Of a stretch of 64,000 bases of DNA, positions 9,545 through 20,094 are shown piece after piece (positions within the stretch are counted from its first letter, which is position 1; each line of letters opens with the position of its first letter). The notes below the pieces were generated by a model. It was given only the letters and a program-made list of their open reading frames with translations. It did not search any database and was not told where the DNA came from. The translations under genes and the position numbers were made by a program. Source of the stretch: Verrucomicrobiaceae bacterium (lineage in GTDB: Bacteria; Verrucomicrobiota; Verrucomicrobiia; Verrucomicrobiales; Verrucomicrobiaceae); the NCBI GenBank assembly GCA_016795485.1, contig JAEUHM010000025.1, forward strand, positions 210,804 through 274,803, written 5' to 3'.

Positions 9545-10439
9545 CTGAAAAACTGGGTGGCAGAACTTTGCCGATAGTTGCGAGACTATTGACAGCTTCA
9601 AGCACAGAAGAACGCAACGATTCATCGACATCCGTCGTGACGGGCCTGAACGACAGAACTTTCCCTTCACGACTAATGGAGACAATGACCTGCATTGACT
9701 GACCACCATCGCGCATTGCCCCACGTTGAGGCGGATGCCAAGCTTCGTGCATAGATTTACGAATCGCATCATCTACCGAGTCCAACGTCTGGATATCCGT
9801 GTGACCTGGGTCAACGCGAGAGATTTTGATGAACTCAGACGCGTCCGAAGTCGACACCTGAGGCGTTGTGGACGTCGACGTTGTCGTTCCTGTCGAGGGG
9901 ACCTGAGCGGCTGGGCTCGGCGGTTGAGGTGCGGTGGAGGTCTGACTGGGCAGGATCGGCTTTAGCGTCACAGGGTCCACCGGGATTGCCCTATAAACTT
10001 TCTTTTCTTCCACGGGCTTGGGCTCAACAGGATTAGGAGTGGTCGTAGGTGCAGGCTGAGCCGCCGAAACCTTCTCATTGGTTGGAAGTGCTGGAGACTG
10101 ACGCACCGTACTGCCCACAGGCTGGGTCACTGACTTTGCCGGGCTCGACTCGGCTAGGGAGCGCTCTTCGGGCATTGATTTCGGCTTGCCCTTAACTTCC
10201 TCAGCCTTGGCTATCGACGCTGCAGGAGCAACACTCAAGGTTCCAGTCACCGCTGCCACGTCTGTGGTAGCGACCCACGGAACATCTTGGGGCGCTACAG
10301 GCTTGGCCGTGCCAAAACGTTTGTATTCCACCCACCACCAGACCAACAAAACGAAAGCCAGATGCCCCATCACCGTCAGAGTGAATGCCCCCTTCACCGG
10401 CTCAAGTCGAGCCACCCTTTCGCGTATATCAGTAGGCAT
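9504..10439 (-). CDS. tolA: TolA/TonB-like energy-transducing protein
   Basis: A 311-residue periplasm-spanning protein anchored by one N-terminal helix (FTLTVMGHLAFVLLVWWWV, about residues 19-37). Residues 50-200 are rich in Pro, Ala, Lys, Ser and Thr and of low complexity, as in the stalk of TolA and TonB. The C-terminal ~95 residues contain IRKSMHEAWHPP and MQVIVSISREGKVLSF, which match the TonB/TolA C-terminal fold. It lies 11 bp after tolR and overlaps tolB, so the Tol role is preferred over a TonB role. The expected function is to connect the inner-membrane motor to TolB and Pal during envelope constriction. Confidence 0.85.
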   Translation of the reverse strand: MPTDIRERVARLEPVKGAFTLTVMGHLAFVLLVWWWVEYKRFGTAKPVAPQDVPWVATTDVAAVTGTLSVAPAASIAKAEEVKGKPKSMPEERSLAESSPAKSVTQPVGSTVRQSPALPTNEKVSAAQPAPTTTPNPVEPKPVEEKKVYRAIPVDPVTLKPILPSQTSTAPQPPSPAAQVPSTGTTTSTSTTPQVSTSDASEFIKISRVDPGHTDIQTLDSVDDAIRKSMHEAWHPPQRGAMRDGGQSMQVIVSISREGKVLSFRPVTTDVDESLRSSVLEAVNSLATIGKVLPPSFSGDRYSVQIQFYVE

Positions 10440-10450
10440 AAGAGTGACCG

Positions 10451-10849
10451 CTAGGGGGCTTGCACGGCCTGAAGAGCCGTTTTGTCGATCCCAGCGGATT
10501 TAAGCACTCCGGCAAATCGCGCAAACTCGGCCACTGGAACTCCAGCGCCGAGCTTAACGATCACTCCCACCCCAGGTCGCGATGCTCTGAGATCTTTGAG
10601 GGCTTGTTCAAGCGCACTTTCCGCCACTTTCTGACCGTTCAGCAGCACCTCAGCGTTAGAAAGAGGCTCAAGCACCACGCTGTGTTCAGGGACAAGCGCA
10701 GGGCGCGCTACTGGCACCCATTCTGACTTCATTAGCGGAGCGAGGATCAAAAACAGAAACAGCAGCATGAACACCAGATCCATGAATGGGACCAAGTAAA
10801 TGTCCGCTATAAAACGCGGCTGGCTGCGGCTGGTCCAACGGTGCATCAC
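10451..10849 (-). CDS. tolR: ExbD/TolR family motor protein
   Basis: A 132-residue ExbD/TolR protein. One membrane helix carries the proton-path aspartate, Asp24 in VPFMDLVFMLLF, followed by a periplasmic domain ending near residue 132. TolR works with a TolQ/ExbB pentamer to convert proton motive force into movement of TolA. It lies 16 bp downstream of ftsB and 11 bp upstream of tolA. No tolQ is adjacent; the only ExbB-like gene in the window is at 42720-43571, in another cluster with its own two ExbDs. The Tol assignment comes from the tolA-tolB-pal neighbours. Confidence 0.88.
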   Translation of the reverse strand: MMHRWTSRSQPRFIADIYLVPFMDLVFMLLFLFLILAPLMKSEWVPVARPALVPEHSVVLEPLSNAEVLLNGQKVAESALEQALKDLRASRPGVGVIVKLGAGVPVAEFARFAGVLKSAGIDKTALQAVQAP

Positions 10850-10865
10850 TTCGAACGCCTCCGCT

Positions 10866-11243
10866 TCACGGCTTGGGCTGATGATCGGGTTGGACCTGGA
10901 CTTTCGGCACTCGAATGATCATTTCACCCTCCTTTTGCCAGTCTAGCCAATCACGAGCCATCAATTCCAGATACTCAGTCTTCTCATCCTGCACCCAAGC
11001 AATCCGACGTGAGATTTTCTCCTTCTCCTCAACCAAAGCCTTCTTTTGTGCATCAAGAGCGCCTACTCGGCTTTGCATCTGCTCCGTACCCGGTAGCGGC
11101 CTGAGGTAATAGTACGAAGCAAAGCCCAGGGCGATGGCAAAAATCATCCACCACTGGGCTTTGATCACCAGCGCCAGTGCTTTCTGAACAGGCGTAGGCT
11201 CGGCCAGTTCAAGCGGTTGGCGATGGTGAGTGCGCGTATTCAT
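10866..11243 (-). CDS. ftsB: FtsB/DivIC-like septum formation protein
   Basis: A 125-residue single-pass membrane protein: short cytoplasmic N-terminus, a membrane helix about residues 31-48, a coiled coil (about 55-90, rich in Glu, Lys and Gln), then a C-terminal block YLELMARDWLDWQKEGEMII. That block matches the FtsB/DivIC pattern in which an aromatic/acidic motif is followed by a short strand. FtsB joins FtsL and FtsQ in the divisome. It starts 6 bp after eno, the same eno-ftsB/divIC neighbourhood seen in several phyla. The sequence is diverged, so context carries much of the weight. Confidence 0.8.
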   Translation of the reverse strand: MNTRTHHRQPLELAEPTPVQKALALVIKAQWWMIFAIALGFASYYYLRPLPGTEQMQSRVGALDAQKKALVEEKEKISRRIAWVQDEKTEYLELMARDWLDWQKEGEMIIRVPKVQVQPDHQPKP

Positions 11244-11249
11244 CAGGCG

Positions 11250-12819
<1,570 letters not shown>

Positions 12820-13752
12820 TTACCAGACGCGTTCTAGGAAGCGCTCCCAACTGCTCTTGGCTGATGCGGGCTTCGTGAAGCGGCGACCTTGGCCACCGCC
12901 TGTCTCACGCATAACGACAAGCGGACCTTTTTGATCCACCACTTTGATCGACTTCACTTCAATGCGTGCTATTGGGCAGTCGTTGGAGTCGGCTGGCGCG
13001 CGAGAAATGGCTTCTAGAACTTCGAGACCTGAGACAACTTGGCCAAATACCGAGTAAGTGCCATCAAGTGAACTGAGATTTCCGAGCGCGAAGTAGAACT
13101 GGAAGCCATTGGAGGCGCGGCTGGGGTTCACTTTATCACTTCGGCGGGCCATAGCTACAGATCCGACACGATGCTTTCCCTTGAGTTCGGCTGGCACAGT
13201 CTTCTCCTCCCCACCTGTGCCCCAGTCGTTGCGCTTGGACTGGTCAGCGGTGAGAGGGTCGCCCGTCTGCACCAAGTAACTGTCAATAGCACGGTGAATG
13301 GCCAAGCCGTTATAAGCTTTATTGGCGCAGTTCTCGATAAAGTTGGCGACATGGGATGGAGCCACATCGTCCATGAGATGGAATACCACCATCTGCTTGT
13401 CACCGCCGAAGTCGACTTCCATAACAGCGAGCTTATGCACGGAATCACGGTCCCACTTGGAAGGATCGTTCCGTGGATCAAGCTTCGGAGCTTCGGGAAC
13501 TGCTGCTTGGGCCTTCTTGGGCAACGGAAGCACTTGCTTTGCTTTCTCGGCAACTGGCTTGGCTTTCTCACCTGCGGCTTCGAGTGCCTTGTTGGCGATT
13601 TTTTGGAGTTCTTCAGACTCCTGAGCTGCTTTCAATGCTTTGGCGGCTGCATCCTCCACTGGAGCGGGGGCTGGTGATGGCTTTGCGTCTTGGGCATTAG
13701 CCACGTATCCACTGATGGCGAGAACAAGCGAGAGAATGAGGGCAGACTTCAT
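12820..13752 (-). CDS. Exported cyclophilin-type peptidyl-prolyl isomerase
   Basis: A 310-residue protein with a signal peptide (ends near YVANAQDA), a Lys/Ala/Pro-rich linker to about residue 100, and a cyclophilin domain to about residue 285. Domain motifs include SHVANFIENCANKAYNG, HRAIDSYLVQTGDP, FQFYFALG, LDGTYSVFGQV and a short C-terminal strand. It should isomerise proline bonds in periplasmic or outer-membrane clients. It ends an apparent operon that also encodes a membrane-anchored parvulin. The last 25 residues are basic and not part of the catalytic domain. Confidence 0.9.
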   Translation of the reverse strand: MKSALILSLVLAISGYVANAQDAKPSPAPAPVEDAAAKALKAAQESEELQKIANKALEAAGEKAKPVAEKAKQVLPLPKKAQAAVPEAPKLDPRNDPSKWDRDSVHKLAVMEVDFGGDKQMVVFHLMDDVAPSHVANFIENCANKAYNGLAIHRAIDSYLVQTGDPLTADQSKRNDWGTGGEEKTVPAELKGKHRVGSVAMARRSDKVNPSRASNGFQFYFALGNLSSLDGTYSVFGQVVSGLEVLEAISRAPADSNDCPIARIEVKSIKVVDQKGPLVVMRETGGGQGRRFTKPASAKSSWERFLERVW

Positions 13753-13784
13753 ATGGAGTTGGGAAGTGAGGGAAACAGTAGGTA

Positions 13785-14132
13785 TTAACGCAGGGTGTTG
13801 ATAACAGAGGGATCCACAGTGTTAGTGGCTGGAGCAGAAGCAGCTGGGTTCGTAGGCATGGTGGCAGCCGCTGGGGCTGGTGCCGAAGGAGCGGCTGATG
13901 CGGGGGGAGATGAGCCACCGTCCGCCGGCGCACCAGTCACGCCTAAAGCTGCGGCAGTCTCAGCATTGAGCAGGCGCTTAGCCCCACCTTTTGGGACACG
14001 ACGTGACAGTCCCCACTGCACGTCGAGCTCATCCATTTGAGAGACAGTGGGGTGCTTCACGTCAAACGAATCACAACTGACGAGGCAAAAGCAAAATGCA
14101 GCCGCGAAGAGAGATAGAAGCAAACGGTTCAT
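13785..14132 (-). CDS. Small lipoprotein of unknown function
   Basis: A 115-residue protein with a signal peptide and lipobox LVSC (Cys about residue 20). A short conserved-looking segment (MDELDVQWGLSRRVPKGGAKRLL) is followed by a tail of Ala, Pro, Ser and Thr that is probably disordered. It overlaps the ygfZ gene by 4 bp and precedes the exported cyclophilin by 32 bp, so it is expressed with them. No family is recognised. Confidence 0.75.
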   Translation of the reverse strand: MNRLLLSLFAAAFCFCLVSCDSFDVKHPTVSQMDELDVQWGLSRRVPKGGAKRLLNAETAAALGVTGAPADGGSSPPASAAPSAPAPAAATMPTNPAASAPATNTVDPSVINTLR

Positions 14133-14950
14133 GATTCAGACGGGACGAGGGATACCGGGACGGCGAGTGTAGGCGCTTCACCGCGAGCTAGCAACCTAGA
14201 ATCCTCCCGTAACGCCCCCTGCTTAACCCAACCCAATGCATGATCGCCACTTGCGGACGTCACCCTCCCTACAGCGGCTTCCGGGCTAGCTTCCAAGATC
14301 AATTCCATGCCCTCAACCAGCCCCAGCCCGACCAAACGCACCATCTCTCTGGGATGCTTCCCTGTGCTTTGTGTGCGGGAGATGACCTCCTGGCCGATAT
14401 AGCAGCCCTTGTTAAATGACACCGCACGTTGCTCCAAACCCACATCAGCTGGAAACATCTCATTGTTGAGCTCATTGGGGTAGCGAGGCACTCCCGCAGC
14501 TACTCGGAAACCTTCAAAGTCGTGCCCAGTCGCAAAAAGACTCTGCCCGGCGGGTAGCCAAACATCCAAGCCGTCTTCTCCAAGTCGATTCGACACGACA
14601 CCACTGAACTCGCCCATCCTGCCGCCTGTAACATGAAATAAAGACCACTCATCCGTGGCGTCAGTCAATGTCACGTCATCGGCGATGATGTAGCGCTCGA
14701 GTCTGGCCGCCACGACTTCACGTAAAGCTGGTTCCACATCCAAAACTAGAGTCTCGCCCATGACGTGGACGAAAAAATCTGCTGTGATATGCGCCTTATG
14801 GTCGGTGATCAGCGCATACTTTGTCCGGCCAGACTCTGCGTGTCTGATGTCATTAGTGCACTGCCCGTTAAGATAACGGACACGATCAGCACCCGTGAGG
14901 TGAAACCGTGCTCTGTCCTTTAGATCAAATACGGCGTCTGGCAGGCTCAT
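14129..14950 (-). CDS. ygfZ: YgfZ/GcvT-like folate-binding Fe-S maintenance protein
   Basis: A 273-residue relative of the glycine cleavage T-protein, in the YgfZ branch. The diagnostic KGCYIGQE lies at residues 181-188, and the N-terminal block FHLTGADRVRYLNGQCTNDI is typical. YgfZ binds folate and supports repair or assembly of Fe-S clusters in a set of enzymes, in the cytoplasm. It overlaps both neighbours by 4 bp, the dehydrogenase upstream and the lipoprotein downstream, suggesting coupled translation. A link to a specific Fe-S client is not visible; bioB, the best candidate in the window, is in a separate transcript. Confidence 0.9.
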   Translation of the reverse strand: MSLPDAVFDLKDRARFHLTGADRVRYLNGQCTNDIRHAESGRTKYALITDHKAHITADFFVHVMGETLVLDVEPALREVVAARLERYIIADDVTLTDATDEWSLFHVTGGRMGEFSGVVSNRLGEDGLDVWLPAGQSLFATGHDFEGFRVAAGVPRYPNELNNEMFPADVGLEQRAVSFNKGCYIGQEVISRTQSTGKHPREMVRLVGLGLVEGMELILEASPEAAVGRVTSASGDHALGWVKQGALREDSRLLARGEAPTLAVPVSLVPSES

Positions 14951-15780
14951 GGGTTTTCAGCGATCACTGAGAAATCTTCTTCACCTCGCCCCGCTGCAAG
15001 AGCCACACGCATCGCATCCGCCATGACACCGAGAGCAGGCACCGATACCTTCTTTTCACAAGCCAACTCCAAAGCGTAATCGGCATCTTTGAGCATGTTC
15101 TTCAGCGAAAAGTGAGCGTCATACTCCTTCTTCATCATTGTGGGTAGTTTCATTCCTATCAACGGCGAGAAGTTGGCGTTGGGCTCCTCCGCTTCCATCA
15201 ATCGAGTTGGGTCAATCCCGTGAGCTCGTGTCAAAGCGAGCGCCTCCTGAACACCCTTCACCGTCACGGCGGTGATGAGGTTAGTAGCGATCTTCAAGAT
15301 GGTGGCATGACCAACCTCACCAACGTGTAAAATCTTGACACTGCTCGCTTCCAAAATGGGCCTTACTCGGTCAAGCAGTGCCTCATTGCCGCCAACGTAA
15401 TAGACAAGCTTAGCATTCTGAGCAGCCATCTTGCTGCCTGTGAATGGGCAATCCAAAAAGCCCGCACCGGCCGCTGCTATCCGTGCAGCCGCCTTCTTTG
15501 TCGCCTCGGCACTCACCGTTGAGTGATTGAGCACCACATGTTGGCTGGTCAAGACAGGTAAAATATCTGTGACCACCTGATCCAGAGCCTCGTCATCTCG
15601 CACGAAAACCTGGACTACACGCACATGGGACGCCACTTCACGGGCACTGGACAAGAAGTTGGGCACCGCACGTGGCGTGCGACTCCAAACGTACACTTGG
15701 TGACCCTTAGCAGCGAGGTTGGAGGCAATCCGTGAGCCGATAATGCCCAGACCGATGACGCCTATGGAAGTTGGATTCAT
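14947..15780 (-). CDS. 3-hydroxyisobutyrate-dehydrogenase-family oxidoreductase
   Basis: A 277-residue NAD(P)-dependent beta-hydroxyacid dehydrogenase. The Rossmann signature is IGVIGLGIIGSRIASNLAAKGHQVYVWSR. The substrate-loop block reads LDCPFTGSKMAAQNAKL, with CPF-T-GSK in place of the usual APVSGG, as in the glyoxylate/succinic semialdehyde reductase branch. The catalytic lysine lies in ILKIATNLI. Substrate could be a small hydroxyacid or aldehyde; the sequence does not decide it. It overlaps the parvulin gene upstream and ygfZ downstream by 4 bp each. Confidence 0.85.
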   Translation of the reverse strand: MNPTSIGVIGLGIIGSRIASNLAAKGHQVYVWSRTPRAVPNFLSSAREVASHVRVVQVFVRDDEALDQVVTDILPVLTSQHVVLNHSTVSAEATKKAAARIAAAGAGFLDCPFTGSKMAAQNAKLVYYVGGNEALLDRVRPILEASSVKILHVGEVGHATILKIATNLITAVTVKGVQEALALTRAHGIDPTRLMEAEEPNANFSPLIGMKLPTMMKKEYDAHFSLKNMLKDADYALELACEKKVSVPALGVMADAMRVALAAGRGEEDFSVIAENP

Positions 15781-16811
15781 AGTGGCTCCAGGCTATCCAG
15801 AGGAATCCGTGGGTTCAAAGTGATTTCCGCTCCTTCCACAGTGCGCAAATCCTCCAGAATCGCCTTCAACGCTTGCGATCGCGCCTCAAGCTCCACGATA
15901 GCTCGTTGCTCCAATGCCATTTCGGACGTCGACAACCGATGCGCTGGCTTGTGATCTATCAGTTCGATGATGTGCCATCCGATTTTGGTTTTGAAGGGCA
16001 CAGAAACCTTGCCTGGAGCCGCCTTTTTTACCTCAGCCATAAACTCGGCTGGCATCCTCCGATCTGAAAACCACCCCAAATCGCCGCCAAGACCCTTGGT
16101 TCGGGCGTCCTCAGAATACAAGCTTATCAACTCCTCCAAACCAGCCACACCTGAGGTGATCTTCTGGTAGTAAGCCTCGATCTCAGCCAACCGATCTGGC
16201 TTGCCCACTTCAAAGGCACTTAGAAACAATTGCCGTACCCGCCACACCTCCGCCGCTTGGGTCTCCAACTTATCCGGCACACCCCGGAGTGAGATCTGGG
16301 CCAACTTCCCTTCGAGCCAAGTCTCCTCATGTTGCCTCATCGCGATCCGCTCCAGGAGTTGAGGCTCAGTCTCCTGCTGAAGCGCCAAACGCCTGCCATA
16401 CTCTGTCTCGGGGTCGAACTCAGCGATAAAGTCTTGGAACTCGCTGTCGACCTTACCACTCCGCACATCCGCCAAAACGCTGCCTGACACCCGACTCAGC
16501 CGCAAACCATCAGCCATAGCATCCAACACCGCTTTCCGATGAGTCGCCTTCTGATCGTCAGAGCAAGTTTGCCAGTCGATACCTCGCCGAAACAAATGCT
16601 GCCGCAACGCCTCGCGGAACTGGGGCACAGAGATCACCTTCCCCGCGACATCAGCAACTCCCTGCTCACGAGAAAACTCATACCACAACCAAAAAGCTCC
16701 TGCATTCAGCAGGGCCAGGGCAATAAGGGTTGGGAGGCGATTCAAATCGGATGCAGTGTCTTGAGTTTGGAATAGACAGGGATCTTGAATCCACATCTCC
16801 ACCAACGGCAC
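15777..16811 (-). CDS. Membrane-anchored parvulin-type peptidyl-prolyl isomerase
   Basis: A 344-residue protein with one membrane segment (LPTLIALALLNAGAFWLWY, about 27-45), a helical SurA/PrsA-like region, and a rotamase domain about residues 215-310. Rotamase motifs include LISLYSEDARTKGLGGDLGWFS, MPAEFM, and VPFKTKIGWHIIELID. It should act in the periplasm on outer-membrane or secreted proteins. The GTG at 16811 gives the full frame; an ATG 15 bp further in is an alternative. It overlaps the dehydrogenase gene and follows the GDYXXLXY gene by 11 bp. Confidence 0.85.
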   Translation of the reverse strand: MPLVEMWIQDPCLFQTQDTASDLNRLPTLIALALLNAGAFWLWYEFSREQGVADVAGKVISVPQFREALRQHLFRRGIDWQTCSDDQKATHRKAVLDAMADGLRLSRVSGSVLADVRSGKVDSEFQDFIAEFDPETEYGRRLALQQETEPQLLERIAMRQHEETWLEGKLAQISLRGVPDKLETQAAEVWRVRQLFLSAFEVGKPDRLAEIEAYYQKITSGVAGLEELISLYSEDARTKGLGGDLGWFSDRRMPAEFMAEVKKAAPGKVSVPFKTKIGWHIIELIDHKPAHRLSTSEMALEQRAIVELEARSQALKAILEDLRTVEGAEITLNPRIPLDSLEPL

Positions 16812-16822
16812 TCGAACTTCAA

Positions 16823-17314
16823 TTACTTCTGCGCCACATCTTCGTGCTTCAGCAACTGGAGATTGCCATCATGTAATGCTACCAGCAGGCATTCGCCGGC
16901 CGGACTGACTTTAAGTTGGGCGTATTTAGCTTGTTCGAAGGTTTTACCTGTCCGCTCCTGAAAAAAGTAGGACTCTGCACCAATCTCAAGACCACCGTAG
17001 TTGCGGTAATCGATCGCAACTTCGTTGCTTGAAGCTGGTTGGTCGGTTCCCAGTCGTGCAAAGGTGCCCACGTTGCGGTCGTCGAGCCTTACGACGACTT
17101 GGCCACGTCTCTGCAATTTGTCTTTGGGTGCATCGGTAGCGATCTTGTAGCGCAAAACCATGTAGTCACCCTGCATGAGTGAACGCGGATCGCGTGGTGC
17201 CAATTCCAAAAAGACAGTGCGACCATCCGTCAGAATAGACTCCTTGTTTCGGATCATCCATGCCCCAGACACAGCGATGAACATCAGACCCAACCAGAAA
17301 AGGGATGTTTTCAT
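16823..17314 (-). CDS. GDYXXLXY-domain membrane protein
   Basis: A 163-residue protein with one N-terminal hydrophobic segment and the eponymous motif in RSLMQGDYMVLRYKI. The frame is open upstream to 17590, but the upstream part lies inside the DUF2157 gene; the ATG at 17314 (MKTSLFWLGLMF) makes a 4-bp ATGA overlap with it. GDYXXLXY proteins are usually encoded beside DUF2157 and DUF4401 membrane proteins, as here. No biochemical activity is known for the family. Confidence 0.88.
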   Translation of the reverse strand: MKTSLFWLGLMFIAVSGAWMIRNKESILTDGRTVFLELAPRDPRSLMQGDYMVLRYKIATDAPKDKLQRRGQVVVRLDDRNVGTFARLGTDQPASSNEVAIDYRNYGGLEIGAESYFFQERTGKTFEQAKYAQLKVSPAGECLLVALHDGNLQLLKHEDVAQK

Positions 17315-19443
17315 GATTCGTGAGAAGTGGAAGCGTAACGAAGAAGCGCGTACCGCATGCATAGGAACGCCAAACCTGAACCACCGATGATCGCTGATTT
17401 CACTGAGAGCGGCACGGCCATGTGGTAGTAGAAGAGAAACAGAAAGCCGGCCAGAAAGACCCAGGCAAACGCCCCCATGAGCTTGTCCCCCCAAGCATAA
17501 GCTGCGGCCGTCAGAAGCATGGCCGTGAGCACGCCCGTCTCGCCTGTAAGGGCCAACGGAAGAGTAAGTAGCACAAGTCCTATGACCCACGGAGATTTGA
17601 GGGATTGAATGCCGCGGTTGAGTGCAGCGACCAATGCGACCAGACAGGTCGCTATGGCTAGCGATGCTGTTCTTGGAGAGCCTGGCAACGCAAGCCAGGC
17701 AAAATCACTCACCAGACTGTAAAACATAACCGTGCTGGCGAGCGAAAACGCCGCTGCATACGCCAGCGGATTCAAACCCTCCGGACGAGTGCGCCATGCC
17801 CAAAGCGCGGCTGAAGCAATCGCCAATACCCCAATGACGAGCGCCACATTGCCACCCGTTTTGTCTCGTTCCGCTACTTGCCAGACGACCACGCTACCAG
17901 TGGCCCAAACAGCTACCAAGAAGCGATACGCACTGTTCTTGTAAAGTGGGTAAGTCACTGCGGCCAGTGTGCACTGAAAGAGGGCGAATATTCCGAGCGA
18001 CTCCGGTCCACGTTGCGTTAGGAAGCCACCATTGAAAAGACTCCATGAGCCAAGAGCCAAAGCCAAGTTCATCTGCTGGACAAAAGTCATACTGGGCAAC
18101 ACACGACTGAGCACCACACTGGCTCCGAGAAAGATTAGCCCACAAGTCATCATTGCGATTGAGCTGTTCTCGTCCCAGAGCACCCCAAGTACGACAAATA
18201 GCATGGGGAGCACTGACCAAGCCGCCACCCAGCCAGATACCGCACTTACAGCTTTAAGCCAAACGGGCTCCCGCGGAGTTTTGGCCAGCGTCTCGATTTT
18301 GCCTTCTAGGTCTTGGCGAGTTCCTTCAGGTAAGCTCCGCAACACGGAACGCCAAGTGGCTTCTTCGGACTCGCTTTTCAAACTCGGCAGTGGCGGCGGC
18401 ACGGCCAAAGATGCCCTTCCTTCCTCCTCTGCCATTTGCTGAGCCAGTCTCCGTAGCAAGGCCACCCAGCCCGCGATTATGACGCCAATGACGCCCGTGT
18501 ACAAAAAGAAGGCACCAAGTATGGCTACACTCTCGTCTACTGCCTCTAGCAGTTCCCAAATCCAACGAATCGCTGCCCAAGTCACGAGGATTCCTGAAGA
18601 GATGACTGGAAGGCTCATGGCCGCAGCATCACGCAGCTTGTAACGATAAATCCAAAAGCTTAACAGGGCTAGCCCCAGCCAAAACAAAAAGCCCGTGGCC
18701 AAGCGGTCATCATCCGCAAGCTCAAATCGTGCAACAAACGCGACTGCCTGCATTGTGGGAAGCGCCAGGGCTAAGATCAACAAGTAACACCTGGACCAAC
18801 GTGCCTTTAGCCATTGCGCTCCTCTTGCCGCGAGCACTTCTTTGATAGCTAGCGCCCCAGCATGAATCAGCGACAGGGATTGCATGAGCGTGGTCCACTT
18901 CCATGTCGCCGGGGGATACATCAAAACCGCACTCCAATAAAGCGAAAGGCCCGTGCAGAATAGCAGCAGCCAGATGATCCAAAGGGGTTCAAAGCACGCA
19001 TACAAAACCCACGGCAAAATCAGAAGCGCCCAGCCAAAGAACAAGCCGTGAGTATCTGCACCGGTTTGATATTCTTGGCCAAACACCGCGAGAAACACAC
19101 CCGTCATGATGCAAGCCGAGAGCAGCAGCAGTTTGCTAACAAGCTCGCCGGCAACTACGAGTCGCGAGCTCAATGCTGGCAGAAGGATACCCACGGCTGC
19201 CAGAGCGAGACGCTGCCACCGGGCCATGCCTTCCCAGTTCCAGGCAAAAAAGAAGATGATGCCACTCAGAAGCAGGCTAGCCCCAAGTATAAGAAAACAC
19301 ATCGCTCCCCACTGCCTCCACGCAGTGACCGAGCGAAGCTGTGACACACAAACAGTGAAGCCGTCGAGCGATAGGCTTCCCTTCTGTCGCCATTCATGAA
19401 GCCGCGAGACGCTGGCAGGCTGATCAAGAGGATGTGTGCTCAT
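17311..19443 (-). CDS. DUF2157/DUF4401-type polytopic membrane protein
   Basis: A 710-residue integral membrane protein. After a cytoplasmic N-terminal segment (SVSRLHEWRQKGSLS), the typical DUF2157 start, many hydrophobic helices follow, interrupted by a charged cytoplasmic loop about residues 335-390. The second half resembles DUF4401. The ATG at 19443 is preferred over one 18 bp upstream because MSTHPLDQP begins the conserved segment closely; either is possible. It is first in a run of seven minus-strand genes ending with the cyclophilin. Its partner GDYXXLXY protein follows with an ATGA overlap. Function is unknown. Confidence 0.85.
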   Translation of the reverse strand: MSTHPLDQPASVSRLHEWRQKGSLSLDGFTVCVSQLRSVTAWRQWGAMCFLILGASLLLSGIIFFFAWNWEGMARWQRLALAAVGILLPALSSRLVVAGELVSKLLLLSACIMTGVFLAVFGQEYQTGADTHGLFFGWALLILPWVLYACFEPLWIIWLLLFCTGLSLYWSAVLMYPPATWKWTTLMQSLSLIHAGALAIKEVLAARGAQWLKARWSRCYLLILALALPTMQAVAFVARFELADDDRLATGFLFWLGLALLSFWIYRYKLRDAAAMSLPVISSGILVTWAAIRWIWELLEAVDESVAILGAFFLYTGVIGVIIAGWVALLRRLAQQMAEEEGRASLAVPPPLPSLKSESEEATWRSVLRSLPEGTRQDLEGKIETLAKTPREPVWLKAVSAVSGWVAAWSVLPMLFVVLGVLWDENSSIAMMTCGLIFLGASVVLSRVLPSMTFVQQMNLALALGSWSLFNGGFLTQRGPESLGIFALFQCTLAAVTYPLYKNSAYRFLVAVWATGSVVVWQVAERDKTGGNVALVIGVLAIASAALWAWRTRPEGLNPLAYAAAFSLASTVMFYSLVSDFAWLALPGSPRTASLAIATCLVALVAALNRGIQSLKSPWVIGLVLLTLPLALTGETGVLTAMLLTAAAYAWGDKLMGAFAWVFLAGFLFLFYYHMAVPLSVKSAIIGGSGLAFLCMRYALLRYASTSHES

Positions 19444-19613
19444 GGGTTCAAAGAATAGCACAGTTTGCGTCCCGCGAGCAGATCATGCTATCCGACTTTG
19501 GTCGTACAACCATGGTCCTATAGGCACCCTGCGAAATCCAGGTGAAGATCAGCCAACAAGTTCGACGAGGAACTTAACAACACACCCGCTTACCAAAGCT
19601 TATCAGTCACGCC

Positions 19614-20060
19614 ATGAAAACACGTTATCTTATCGCCAGCGCCATCGCGCTTACCCTACAAGCAGCAGCCATCACTCCAGAAGCCGAGAAAAACTTTGTG
19701 GAGACCTACAAGAAGGCCTTCGAAACAAATGACGAGAAGACTCTCAGCTCGTTCCTTTACACAGATGGGGCCAGTCAGGATACCATCGAGTTCTTCAAGA
19801 TGATGCAATCTGCCGAGGCGGGCAAAAAAGCCTCCGAAATCAAGTTAGAGGCAGTCTCTGCCGAGGAAGCTGCCAAGAAGAGCAAGCCGATGGAGATGCC
19901 CGATGGCAAAATGTATGTCATGCCCTTCTTGCCCACCCACCAACTGGTCATCGTGATTGAGCAAAATGACGGTTCGGGCAAGTCAACTAGCACCTCCAAG
20001 CTTCCAGTTGCTGAGCATAAAGGCAAAATCGTGATCCCCATCCCAGTCCCTGCAAAGTAA
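19614..20060 (+). CDS. Small exported protein of unknown function
   Basis: A 148-residue protein with a clear signal peptide (MKTRYLIASAIALTLQAAA). The mature part has an amphipathic helix (EKNFVETYKKAFETNDEKTLSSFLY) reminiscent of NTF2-like or DUF4878-type folds, then a charged helical stretch and a beta-rich C-terminus ending IVIPIPVPAK. The first helix suggests a small ligand-binding or scaffold domain, but I recognise no family. It diverges from the DUF2157 operon across 170 bp and precedes another exported protein by 34 bp. Confidence 0.75.
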   Translation: MKTRYLIASAIALTLQAAAITPEAEKNFVETYKKAFETNDEKTLSSFLYTDGASQDTIEFFKMMQSAEAGKKASEIKLEAVSAEEAAKKSKPMEMPDGKMYVMPFLPTHQLVIVIEQNDGSGKSTSTSKLPVAEHKGKIVIPIPVPAK

Positions 20061-20094
20061 GCCAGGACACTACTAGAACAGCAACAGCCCGCCC

